DNA of 22,494 nt from JAEXNA01 sp050486105 (GCA_050486105.1 JBJHCR010000072.1:1-22494); one strand, 5' to 3'. Shown: positions 1-6,394, counted from the first letter of the stretch. Notes: generated by a model not told the origin, from the sequence alone. Numbers and translations are program-made.

Positions 1-9
1 AGATTTTCT

Positions 10-169
10 CTCTCCGGAAGTGTTTTTTTGAGCCTAGTACCCGTGAGTACTTAAGCAAAAAGGCGCTTTCGGAGAGGGGAAATAAGCGAGTGCAGCGCCG
101 TGAAGGTTGAATGTCAACAGGCCCTAGTGTCCTCCTTTAGAGGACGACCTCTCCGAAGCTCTCGGAGAG
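10..169. repeat. Recurring CTCTCCG(A/G)AAG-type inverted repeats
   Basis: CTCTCCGGAAG near position 10 is mirrored by CTTTCGGAGAG at 67-77 with one mismatch, and the pair encloses AGTAC/GTACT around 37-52. A further dyad with the same arm, CTCTCCGA/TCGGAGAG with a 5-nt spacer, lies at 149-169 inside the end of the radical SAM gene. No gene is seen in 1-136. These could be RNA stem-loops or the edge of a repeat element; no function can be assigned. Confidence 0.35.
57..99 (-). terminator. Terminator-like hairpin after the radical SAM gene
   Basis: Read on the minus strand, GGCGCT (99-94) pairs with AGCGCC (67-62) and is followed at once by TTTTT (61-57). The loop is long (26 nt), so this is weaker than a textbook intrinsic terminator. 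Its position, 38 bp past the radical SAM stop codon, fits the 3' end of the accessory operon. Confidence 0.4.
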
Positions 170-1306
170 TGGCTTGGAGCTTCGAAGAGCCCCGGAAAAT
201 TCATGGGGAATCCGCTCCATGAGAGTCTGATAAATGCGTTGGGAAGCCCTTGCTCGAATCTGAGTGTTGAGGCAGTACCCTGAGTGCGTACCGCTCGCCA
301 GGTCCCCCCCTTCCGAGACAACGAGATATCGGCAACCTCCACCACAAACAGAATTGGCTACGCACGAGTCACAGCCGAGGATGCCGCGACTCGAAAGTCT
401 GACATACTGCTCTCTGCGAGACGAGTGCTCAGGGGTCTCGACTCGTCCGAGCCAATCTTGAGGGCGATAGAGATATCGATGACAGGGCATGACTGCGCCG
501 TCCGGGTCGATAGCCATAAGTGAAGTTCCCACCTCACAAGGACGTGCGGGACGCGAACCACCGAGATCAGCCCGATAGAGAGCCCGGAGCTGCTGCCAGG
601 TGACCTCCAAAGGGAGAAAGCTCCCTCGAAGGGCTTCAGCGATAAACCAGTTGGCTAGATCTTGAAAAGCCTGCTCAAGCTGGTCTTCGTATCCGCGCCA
701 GTCCGACTCATGGACTGCGCACAAGGCCACGGAAGGAGCACCTAGCTCAAGCACCTTCTCGACATTGGAGCGCAGCGATAGGGCCTCCGGGTGATAAGTC
801 ATGCGAGCGACCACCCGAGGAGACCATTGGACCAAACGTTTGAGATTTCTTCTTACGGCCCGATAGGGGGAACCTCCACCCAGAAAGGGCCGAAATTTCA
901 TGGCGCTCTCTCCTCCGTCGACACTAAGAAGTAAAGAAACTCGGTGATCAGAGATGACCCTCTCCGCCTCGGAATTGGCCAAGGTCGCGTTCGTCGTGGC
1001 GGCAAATTCCACGGACTTGCGCTGTTCCTTGGCTGCCTCCGAGGCGTAGCGGGCGGTTTCATCCATCAGACCGAGGTGAAGAAAGGGCTCTCCCCCGAAG
1101 AAGTTGAGGTTGATAGCACGTTCGACCCCGGAGATGTTGCGATGAAAGGCAAAATCCACAGCCTTACGAGCCGTATCTCTCGTCATGGTTCGAGGAGTCT
1201 TTTTTACAAAGCAATAGGTACATCGGAGATTGCAGTCTTCAGTGAGATATAAGATGAGAGTCTTGAGGGGAGAGTAGCGAGCTTGAGCTACCGGGAGTTC
1301 TTGCAC
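137..1306 (-). CDS. Radical SAM/SPASM-domain enzyme (peptide/protein maturase type)
   Basis: A 389-residue radical SAM enzyme. The cluster motif C25-x3-C29-x2-C32 (CNLRCTYC) sits near the N terminus and the SAM-binding GGEP motif is at residues 71-74. The C-terminal half carries a complete SPASM Cys set: C257-x12-G-x4-C275, then C312-x2-C315-x5-C321-x3-C325, then C345. Enzymes with this layout (anaerobic sulfatase-maturating enzymes, SCIFF and quinohemoprotein maturases) modify peptides or proteins and carry two auxiliary Fe-S clusters. The substrate here is unknown and no short RiPP precursor was seen nearby. The ATG at 1306 lies inside the end of the NifU-like gene (19-bp overlap), implying translational coupling. 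It is the last gene of the phage-like run. The family call is secure; its role with phage genes is inference. Confidence 0.93.
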   Translation of the reverse strand: MQELPVAQARYSPLKTLILYLTEDCNLRCTYCFVKKTPRTMTRDTARKAVDFAFHRNISGVERAINLNFFGGEPFLHLGLMDETARYASEAAKEQRKSVEFAATTNATLANSEAERVISDHRVSLLLSVDGGESAMKFRPFLGGGSPYRAVRRNLKRLVQWSPRVVARMTYHPEALSLRSNVEKVLELGAPSVALCAVHESDWRGYEDQLEQAFQDLANWFIAEALRGSFLPLEVTWQQLRALYRADLGGSRPARPCEVGTSLMAIDPDGAVMPCHRYLYRPQDWLGRVETPEHSSRREQYVRLSSRGILGCDSCVANSVCGGGCRYLVVSEGGDLASGTHSGYCLNTQIRARASQRIYQTLMERIPHEFSGALRSSKPLSESFGEVVL

Positions 1307-1683
1307 TGGAGGCGTCCTTTCTTTTCAGCTGCGGCAAGGGCGTTTTGAAGAGCTCGATAAGCCAAGTGAGCGCAGAATTCTCTTCGAGGAGGAAGCCCGC
1401 CAAGGCCCGCAATAATGTCCAGAGCGGTGATTTGACTGGCCGCCTCGGCCGATCTGCCTTCTACGGTTTCACAGAGCCAATCGGCAGCGGCGATGGCCGC
1501 CACGCAATTGAAGGTCTGGTAACGCGCTTTCGAGATGAGTGCGTCCCCGCAGGAAACTCCGAGAAGGACAAATCGCCCCGTCTGCAATTCCCCCCCTAGA
1601 CCGAGACCACAAGGATGGGGTTCGAGCCCCTCAAAGGGACGGGTTCTAAACCGTTCGAAAGCCTCTGAGGAGAAGCGATTCAC
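1288..1683 (-). CDS. NifU/IscU-like Fe-S cluster scaffold domain protein
   Basis: About 131 residues from a GTG start at 1683, four bases past the tail-protein stop. The reading frame stays open upstream, but that part lies inside the tail gene. The start is supported by the N terminus (NRFSSEAFERF), which resembles the opening helix of IscU/NifU-N. Family landmarks are C45-G-D, N59-C60, a GLGGLPP stretch at 93-99 and C104 in EFCAHLA, matching the three ligand cysteines of IscU. The His usually preceding the third Cys is Phe here. Scaffolds of this fold assemble [2Fe-2S]/[4Fe-4S] clusters and pass them to apo-proteins. Overlap with the radical SAM gene, an enzyme predicted to need three clusters, suggests dedicated cluster supply. 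No strong Shine-Dalgarno is visible, so coupling to the upstream gene is likely. Confidence 0.8.
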   Translation of the reverse strand: MNRFSSEAFERFRTRPFEGLEPHPCGLGLGGELQTGRFVLLGVSCGDALISKARYQTFNCVAAIAAADWLCETVEGRSAEAASQITALDIIAGLGGLPPRREFCAHLAYRALQNALAAAEKKGRLQCKNSR

Positions 1684-1687
1684 AGGG

Positions 1688-2758
1688 TTAGGTGATATCG
1701 AAGATGCGAACGCCGGCACAGGCAATTCGGCTCGCACGAGTGAAGACCTGAAATGTGCCGTCCAAATCCGAGAGGATCCGGGCAACCTCCCAGTCACCGT
1801 TCGAGTTTGGTCCGCCCACCGTGTCGGAGAGCGGATCACTGGCCGGAAGCCCGTCAACTTCTACCCCGTCCGTGAGGTAGCAGCCGAAGGTGGGTTTGTT
1901 ACCTCCCGACGGAGAAAGATTCGCTACCAGAAGGTAGCGATGTCCGGTGACCGCCTGAAAATCCTCTAGTTGCACTGTCGTGACTGTCGTCGACGTGTTG
2001 CGCGGTCGGAAATCTGCGTAAACAAGGTTGTCGTGTATTTCGAAAAATCTCACCTGAACGGTACTCACAAAACTCGCATCTACAGAAATCGTATGTGTTC
2101 CCGAGAGATTGGGAAGCTTCTTGTAGACAATGGCATCTTCAAAGTTCGCACGAGCTGCGAGGAGTTCAGGAGATTCGGGAAACGCATAGTTGCTGGTGCC
2201 GTCAGAGAGATTGACGCGAACTTGGCCTGTGGATGTTGCTGAAATGGCGATCTCCATCAAATAGCTTTTTGCTACATCGAAAGTGAAGCTAGGCAACCCC
2301 AAAGTGGTGACCGTGGTGGTCGCATTTTCCTTGGTCGGCTCTGAATAGACGAGAACATTCTCGACCTTAGGAATCGGAGCAACCGTGGGGTTGAGCACGG
2401 GAGAGAGGAGCTGGAATTCGTTTCCGTCGTAGATAGCCGAAATCAGCTGTCCGGAGACGATATCTCCCGAAGCAAGAGATGTGGACCCCCCTTTCAGAAG
2501 AGCCTTGGTCCCCAATCCGTTGACATTTATGGTGGCCGGTCCGGTTACGGTGTGGTCGGATTTAAAATGCACCAAGAGTCCACCGGTGTAGGCTAAGGGT
2601 GCGGGGACTAAGTCCACCTCAAAGGCGTTCACTGAGCCGGTGGCTTCGGCATACCAGGTTCGGCCGGTTTCGAGGTTTTGAATTGGTTCGATGAATTGCT
2701 CGACATGGGAATCTTCAATGATATCCCCGGGATTAAAACTTAGGAAGGGAGTAGACAT
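1688..2758 (-). CDS. Phage tail-fibre-like protein with duplicated C-terminal domain
   Basis: A 356-residue protein. Residues about 46-120 match the style of tail-fibre/tail-collar modules: a PAPLAYTGGLLVHFK segment, TVTGPATINVNGLGTKAL, and the closing YDGNEFQLLSP. Residues 133-241 and 244-355 look like two copies of one beta-rich domain: each opens with (V/N)LVY, continues with a Thr-rich (T)TTVTT stretch, and ends with VRFFEI or VRIFDI. Such C-terminal domains often bind receptors or carbohydrate. AAAGGAGG precedes the ATG at 2758 by 8 nt. There are no transmembrane segments. The gene lies between a coiled-coil gene and the NifU-like gene. The C-terminal CAGVR (residues 347-351) resembles, but does not match, the Cys-type formylglycine motif. 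Tail-fibre assignment is good for the N-terminal module only. Confidence 0.75.
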   Translation of the reverse strand: MSTPFLSFNPGDIIEDSHVEQFIEPIQNLETGRTWYAEATGSVNAFEVDLVPAPLAYTGGLLVHFKSDHTVTGPATINVNGLGTKALLKGGSTSLASGDIVSGQLISAIYDGNEFQLLSPVLNPTVAPIPKVENVLVYSEPTKENATTTVTTLGLPSFTFDVAKSYLMEIAISATSTGQVRVNLSDGTSNYAFPESPELLAARANFEDAIVYKKLPNLSGTHTISVDASFVSTVQVRFFEIHDNLVYADFRPRNTSTTVTTVQLEDFQAVTGHRYLLVANLSPSGGNKPTFGCYLTDGVEVDGLPASDPLSDTVGGPNSNGDWEVARILSDLDGTFQVFTRASRIACAGVRIFDIT

Positions 2759-2817
2759 TCTCCATTCCTCCTTTCAAAAAGTTGGATTTGGTGTGTATAG
2801 AATCTGCGGCTCGAGAT

Positions 2818-3129
2818 CTAGTCGGGCGCCCGCAGACGGCGTATTTCCTCAAGCAGGCGTACCTGCTCGAATTCAAATTGTTTGAGTCGGTTATTGGCCA
2901 GTTCGCCCTTCCGTTGGCTTTCAGCCCAGAGCGCTTGTAGCTCAGAAATGGTGTCGTCGCGTTGTTTGAGTTCTTGTCGAAGCTCGGTCGCCGCCACCAC
3001 GGCTTCTTTACGAACGGCCTCGAGGGTCTTTAAGTTCTGATGAGTCGAGCGAAGCAGGACCGCACAAACGGATCCGAGTGTGCCACGTGCGGCCCAACTC
3101 CCGAGGTCCAGAAGACTAGGCTCTGCCAC
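2818..3129 (-). CDS. Short coiled-coil protein, possible membrane anchor
   Basis: A 103-residue protein that I do not recognise as a named family. Residues 8-26 are weakly hydrophobic (LGSWAARGTLGSVCAVLL) and might form a poor membrane segment. Residues about 32-100 are strongly heptad-like and charged (Lys/Glu/Arg/Gln/Leu), predicting a long coiled coil. The GTG start at 3129 lies 14 bp inside the end of the PAS-like gene, with GAGG 9 nt upstream. Position between the lysis genes and the tail gene would suit a spanin-like or other small phage structural or lysis protein, but no lipobox or clear signal peptide is present, so that is only a guess. Confidence 0.6.
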   Translation of the reverse strand: MAEPSLLDLGSWAARGTLGSVCAVLLRSTHQNLKTLEAVRKEAVVAATELRQELKQRDDTISELQALWAESQRKGELANNRLKQFEFEQVRLLEEIRRLRAPD

Positions 3130-3580
3130 GCGCTAGAGCCTCGAGTTTGCGGAGGGCTTGCTCACCGGTGGCCGCTCGAATCCAGCCTTGAAACTGAGTT
3201 TCCTTGCCGACTCGCAGCCGGTGCGCACGAATAGCGATTCTGTCCGCAGCGTTCTGAGGCTCCGGCGAAGTCTCCACACATCGGGGAAGCCAGCGAATAG
3301 TCAGATCCAGGCGATCTGAACGGCCGGCAACAAGGTCGCTCCACGCGGATAGCCAACGTTCTCGGTCGTCGGGATGGACCCTGGCGTTCCAAATGTCCTC
3401 CATGCTGCCTTCCTCCGTCTTGAGATCGAGCATTTTACGACAGCAAGGGTTACAACAGAACGTTCGCCCGTCGTGCGTTGCCCTCCAACTTGGAAGGGTT
3501 GCTAACTCAAGACCGGACCAAAGCTGGTTCCGAGACTTCGGCTCTATATCTAGAGTCAGTTCTTCTATCGCTGGGTTCAT
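3116..3580 (-). CDS. PAS-like domain protein with CC-x2-CC cluster
   Basis: A 154-residue single-domain protein. The segment THDGRTFCCNPCCRKMLDL, followed by a VHPDDRERWLSAWSDLVAG helix and a strand around LDLTIRWLPR, follows the PAS_3 pattern (N-x-A/C near the first helices, then HPDDR...W). No kinase, GGDEF or other output domain is attached. It has an unusual run C42-C43-x2-C46-C47 where most PAS domains have small residues, plus C101. Cysteine-containing PAS domains can hold Fe-S clusters (NreB is one known example), so a metal or redox sensor is possible but unproven. GGAGGGGG lies 6 nt before the ATG, and the start overlaps the previous stop as ATGA. A PAS protein between lysis and tail genes is odd. 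Confidence 0.65.
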   Translation of the reverse strand: MNPAIEELTLDIEPKSRNQLWSGLELATLPSWRATHDGRTFCCNPCCRKMLDLKTEEGSMEDIWNARVHPDDRERWLSAWSDLVAGRSDRLDLTIRWLPRCVETSPEPQNAADRIAIRAHRLRVGKETQFQGWIRAATGEQALRKLEALARGRA

Positions 3581-3909
3581 AGCGAGCCCCCTCCGCTGTT
3601 GGAAGGCTTCGAGAGACCCGAAGGAGTTATTTCTCCAAACGGGTTCTGGAGCTTGGTAGGGGATTCGAGTGGCCGCAGGACCCGAACGGAAGCTTCGATG
3701 GCCACATCTAGTAGGCTGTCGGGGGCCAATATGCCCAAGTTGTTGAGAAGGTCTCTCAGAAGAGTCAGAGCCATGGATTTCTTCTTTTCGCTCGAACCAG
3801 GCTCTGTTTGTTCTAAGGACAGCACTACCTGTTGGGCGACGCCTAAGACGATCTGTAGTTGCTCTGCGGTTAGCTTCTTCTTACGAAGAGAGTCGAGAAA
3901 ACTCCACAT
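3577..3909 (-). CDS. Small protein resembling the cytoplasmic part of LLH-family holins
   Basis: 110 residues. Residues 43-82 (KKKSMALTLLRDLL, then LGI, then LLDVAIEASVRVL) resemble the conserved C-terminal part of superfamily-6 (LLH) phage holins, where a Lys-rich helix is followed by a helix ending in IEA-V-L. The N-terminal transmembrane helix of true holins is not evident; residues 15-32 are only moderately hydrophobic and contain charge. The last 25 residues are Gly/Ser/Pro-rich. AAAGGAT precedes the ATG at 3909. It shares the AL-x-LLR-x2-L-x2-L-x-I / LL-x2-A-x2-AS pattern with the protein at 4665-4979, on the other side of the endolysin gene. A lysis-timing or accessory role is inferred from position only. 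Confidence 0.55.
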   Translation of the reverse strand: MWSFLDSLRKKKLTAEQLQIVLGVAQQVVLSLEQTEPGSSEKKKSMALTLLRDLLNNLGILAPDSLLDVAIEASVRVLRPLESPTKLQNPFGEITPSGLSKPSNSGGGSL

Positions 3910-3978
3910 GGTTTATCCTTTCATTAGGGGCGTACCAAGGGTTTGCCTTGATTCGCTCCCGGTGAGAATAGTTAAGGG

Positions 3979-4668
3979 TCAAGATCCGCTCCAGCGAGCC
4001 CGATATCCGCGGAGATCGACGTGCACGAATCCAGAGTTGGGATAATAGCCCACCCCTCCTCGCGAACCGATGACGGAGTCACTGTTCTCAAAAAGATTGG
4101 CAGTGCTGATCCCGTCTGCGTAAAAGTCGGCGGCCAAACCATCAACGTGGGAACTGTTGGAGACCCCGCCAACCTCTCGGTTATAGTCAGCAGGGCGGTA
4201 TCCCGAAGTGACGTGGAGAGGCTCCCCTACCCGAGCGCGAATCTCTTCTAATGCTTCAACAAGTCCTGGTGCAATGCGAATGAAGTCGTAGGTGTTCGGA
4301 GCGGGTCGAAACTCGGACAGTTTGAAGTGATCAGAGAGCCGAGCATCGGGAAAAGCCCTGATGAGCGGTGCTGCGGCAGTAGGGTCCACCGCTTTATAGA
4401 TCGGGCCGGCTTGCTCTTCCGGATGTACAGAAGCGGTCCAGCCGCTCGGGAAACGCAATCCTGGAGGGAGGTCCGTGCTCTCACGATGCCCGACATATAG
4501 CTTTTTCTGCTCGTCGTCAATGGTGTAAAGCAGCTTCAATCGGGTCGCCAAGCTCACGAAAGCCTCGAGGCTTTCGTGAGCGATGGGAATGGGATGCTGC
4601 CAATTCTTCGGGGGACAGATCACCAGCCATGTGGGCGAGGCCACGGAGTCCGAGAGCGACCTGGTCAC
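3979..4668 (-). CDS. Peptidase M15 family, probable phage endolysin
   Basis: A 229-residue protein with a C-terminal peptidase M15_3-type domain (residues about 110-225). It begins LSDHFKLSEFR, continues TSGYRPADYNREVGG, and carries the zinc motif H174-x6-D181 (SSHVDGLAAD) with a late H216 in FVHVDLRG. These enzymes are zinc D,D-carboxypeptidases/endopeptidases that cleave peptidoglycan stem peptides; many are phage endolysins or tail-associated murein hydrolases. The first ~100 residues are a domain I cannot name. There is no signal peptide, consistent with release through a holin. The ATG at 4668 overlaps the upstream stop by 4 bp. Codons 30-39 form a perfect 30-bp DNA palindrome, listed separately. 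Confidence 0.85.
   Translation of the reverse strand: MTRSLSDSVASPTWLVICPPKNWQHPIPIAHESLEAFVSLATRLKLLYTIDDEQKKLYVGHRESTDLPPGLRFPSGWTASVHPEEQAGPIYKAVDPTAAAPLIRAFPDARLSDHFKLSEFRPAPNTYDFIRIAPGLVEALEEIRARVGEPLHVTSGYRPADYNREVGGVSNSSHVDGLAADFYADGISTANLFENSDSVIGSRGGVGYYPNSGFVHVDLRGYRARWSGS
4552..4581. repeat. Perfect 30-bp palindrome inside the endolysin gene
   Basis: The arm GCTCACGAAAGCCTC (4552-4566) is followed directly by its exact reverse complement (4567-4581), 15-bp arms with no spacer. It spans ten whole codons (AHESLEAFVS, residues 30-39). The 10-mer CTTTCGTGAG at its right end recurs at 4721-4730, exactly 150 bp away. A spacerless dyad this long is far beyond chance in a window of this size. 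Confidence 0.9.
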
Positions 4669-4979
4669 GTTAGGTCGCCTTGGACTTGGGCTGACGGAAC
4701 CAATGCATAGACCGCGTCCTCTTTCGTGAGGGCTTCAAGCATGATGGAACTGGCCCCGAGAGCAGCTTCGAGAAGCGGTTGCGCTAGATGGATATCCAGC
4801 TCTTCGAGTTGCTCTCTCAGGAGATCCAGGGCCCTCTTTCTCTGAAGCTCTGGATGGGATTCCTGCGGTGCGGGAGAGGATTTCATAAGTAGCGCCACTA
4901 GGCCACTGAGCCGTTGAAGAGTCAGCAGATGTTCGTGGCTTGGAGCCTGGACTCCATTGGAAGCCTTGGTAACAGGCAT
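4665..4979 (-). CDS. Small protein, paralogue-like to the 3577-3909 product; first gene of the lysis/tail run
   Basis: 104 residues. The ATG at 4979 is chosen because AAAGGAG lies 5-6 nt upstream and no upstream start has such a site. Residues 46-84 (LQRKRALDLLREQLEELDI, then LLEAALGASSIMLEAL) follow the same helical pattern as residues 43-82 of the 3577-3909 product. The two therefore look like diverged copies of an LLH-holin-tail-like module placed on either side of the endolysin gene. No transmembrane helix is convincing. Function is unknown; role in lysis is inferred from gene order. Its stop overlaps the endolysin start by 4 bp. Confidence 0.6.
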   Translation of the reverse strand: MPVTKASNGVQAPSHEHLLTLQRLSGLVALLMKSSPAPQESHPELQRKRALDLLREQLEELDIHLAQPLLEAALGASSIMLEALTKEDAVYALVPSAQVQGDLT

Positions 4980-5470
4980 GGGGTTCTCCTTTGTCTTGCG
5001 ATTCGAGCCGGCCGACTCGGTGTCGACTCGAGCTCCTTGGTGCCCATGGCACCAATGCAGTTTATGGCAAGATCTGAGAGAAGAAATGCAAGTTGTGTTG
5101 GCCGAGAAGGTCCGTATAGAGGCAAACACAATGGATCATGGAGGGGGCTTCGAAGGAGACTACTCCCGACCCTAAGGTTTTTTTTAAAATCTTTAGCTCG
5201 GTTCCCACTCGCGAAGGTAGGTGGACCCAGTAAGAACGAGGCCCAGATCCATGACAAGTCCGACCCGGTTCGAATCAAGAACCAAGTTGGGGGGAGGTGG
5301 TGAAGGACTTCAACCTTCGGGCGAAATCCTGGTGGCTCGATGGCAAAACCTGAACAACAGCAGCCTCTTCTAAATCTGAGGCGTCCGAATACCAGATTCG
5401 AGCGCTTCCGGAGCCTGGAGGCTGAAGGCTCGGACCGATCGGAGAGCTTCCATTCGAGCCCTACAACTTG
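4980..5470. other. 491-bp gap without a convincing gene; leader of the lysis/tail operon
   Basis: Frames here are open only by chance and lack initiation signals. The stretch holds an inverted repeat TTGGTGCC/GGCACCAA with a 3-nt spacer (5037-5055), two CGACTCG half-sites 11 bp apart (5013-5030), and an AT-rich dyad CTAAGG...TCTTTAG with T8/A4 core (about 5172-5196). These are suitable for operators or an RNA hairpin ahead of the operon starting at 4979. I saw no good -35/-10 pair on the minus strand. Confidence 0.5.
5037..5055. promoter_or_regulatory. Operator-like inverted repeat upstream of the lysis/tail operon
   Basis: TTGGTGCC (5037-5044), CAT, GGCACCAA (5048-5055): perfect 8-bp arms with a 3-nt spacer, 58-76 bp upstream of the first operon gene. 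Size and position suit a dimeric repressor site, or a leader hairpin. No binding protein is identified. Confidence 0.35.
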
Positions 5471-6106
5471 CTAAGCGTAGAGGGGATGGTTGGAATAACT
5501 TTGGTTCTCCGGTGAGTAACGCACTCCGAACCTCAGTTTGCCCCACTGCAGAAGGCCGCTTGCCACAATCGGATCTTGAGCAGCCCGAGCTATCGCAGCA
5601 CCCAATTCGAGAAGCTCCTTTGGTGGTAAGGGCTCGGAGCCAGGGGGACAAGGGATGGTCAAACGGTCGGCCTTACACTTAATCCAATCCTGAACGTTAT
5701 TCTTCGCGAGAAGCGTTGTCCACCGTCGAACCGTGAGAAAGGAAGGCCCATCCATCTCGCACGGAAGGCAGAAAAGGTCGATGTCTGGTTCGGCGGCAAA
5801 CTCCTCGTGAGTACTGGTCACCACATAGGAAAAGTAGTGAAGATAACGACAGAGAAAGCTTGGTAGCACGGAAAAAGTGCAACACCCACGTCCACATCGA
5901 TATCGCTGAATCGGAATGATGAACAGCCATGTGCCGCTACCGCACTTTGGGCGTCTGAGGTACCTTCCCCATTTCTGCGGCCCGGCCATACCGCAATGAG
6001 GGCAGTGCGAAGGCCGGGAACCCAACCCCAAGAGCAGTTCGAGCAAATAGCGCACTATCTCGGGCACGATCTGCCATAGGCGGATCGGTGGCCTAAGTTC
6101 GGACAT
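5471..6106 (-). CDS. Zinc-ribbon/HTH protein, DUF6431-like
   Basis: 211 residues from an ATG at 6106, chosen because AAGGGAGGGG lies just upstream. The N-terminal half has a zinc ribbon with C35-x2-C38 (HCPHCG) and C71/C75/C76 (RYRCGRGCCTFSVLPSFL). The run 'WGRY-R ... IQRYRC--C--TFSVLPSFL' resembles the DUF6431 zinc-ribbon proteins related to insertion-sequence transposase N-termini. Residues 119-142 (DGPSFLTVRRWTTLL) look like a helix-turn-helix. No DDE catalytic domain follows, so it is not a complete transposase. It sits at the junction between the accessory block and rpmA and diverges from rpmA. It might regulate the accessory genes or be a mobile-element remnant; both are inference. Confidence 0.65.
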   Translation of the reverse strand: MSELRPPIRLWQIVPEIVRYLLELLLGLGSRPSHCPHCGMAGPQKWGRYLRRPKCGSGTWLFIIPIQRYRCGRGCCTFSVLPSFLCRYLHYFSYVVTSTHEEFAAEPDIDLFCLPCEMDGPSFLTVRRWTTLLAKNNVQDWIKCKADRLTIPCPPGSEPLPPKELLELGAAIARAAQDPIVASGLLQWGKLRFGVRYSPENQSYSNHPLYA

Positions 6107-6144
6107 TGGTACCCCTCCCTTGAGATACTCATAGAGTGATTTCC

Positions 6145-6178
6145 CTCTACATAGAGATCGTCCTTTTCGGGTCCCGAA
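6145..6178. promoter_or_regulatory. Dyads between the zinc-ribbon gene and rpmA
   Basis: Two dyads lie upstream of the zinc-ribbon gene: CTCTACATAGAG (6145-6156, 5-bp arms) and TTCGGGTCCCGAA (6166-6178, 6-bp arms around one base). CATAGAG also recurs at 6130-6136, 20 bp from its copy at 6150-6156. They could be operator sites in the divergent region; no regulator is identified. Confidence 0.3.
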
Positions 6179-6303
6179 CAGATCCGTGCTTGGCGAGAGA
6201 GGTGTATCCTGGGACTGCCGGTGGGGTCGGCTCTGCCCTCGGCTTGCACATTCTCTAGGATGCATGCTCGCGGGCGAACGCTTCGGTTCCCAACAACTGG
6301 GAC

Positions 6304-6331
6304 TTGCAATCTTGGCTCGAAGCGCTATAAT
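6304..6331 (+). promoter_or_regulatory. Sigma-70-type promoter for rpmA
   Basis: TTGCAA (6304-6309), 16-bp spacer, TATAAT (6326-6331): a perfect -10 and a 4/6 -35. The predicted transcription start is about 6338, leaving a leader of ~57 nt before the GTG at 6395. It gives rpmA its own promoter, which matters because the usual upstream gene rplU is not here. Confidence 0.65.
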
Positions 6332-6394
6332 GGGCAACTGATGCGAAAAACGGGCTGGCCACGCATAGGGGTCAGGCTCATAGGAGGATCTCAA

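Noticed and set aside
1684..1857. Extending the NifU-like protein upstream to an ATG at 1857
   Set aside because: The added residues lie wholly inside the tail-protein gene and have no family resemblance; the GTG at 1683 gives the expected N terminus.
4922..5278. Minus-strand open frame in the gap upstream of the lysis operon
   Set aside because: It has no ribosome-binding site, low-complexity Pro/Ser/Arg composition and overlaps the better-supported gene starting at 4979.
5258..5285. GGTTCGAATC resembling a tRNA T-loop
   Set aside because: The flanking bases do not form a T stem, and no acceptor, D or anticodon arm can be drawn around it; not a tRNA or a convincing tRNA remnant.
5471..6106. 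Zinc-ribbon/HTH gene as a complete insertion-sequence transposase
   Set aside because: No DDE or other catalytic domain and no terminal inverted repeats or target duplication were seen.
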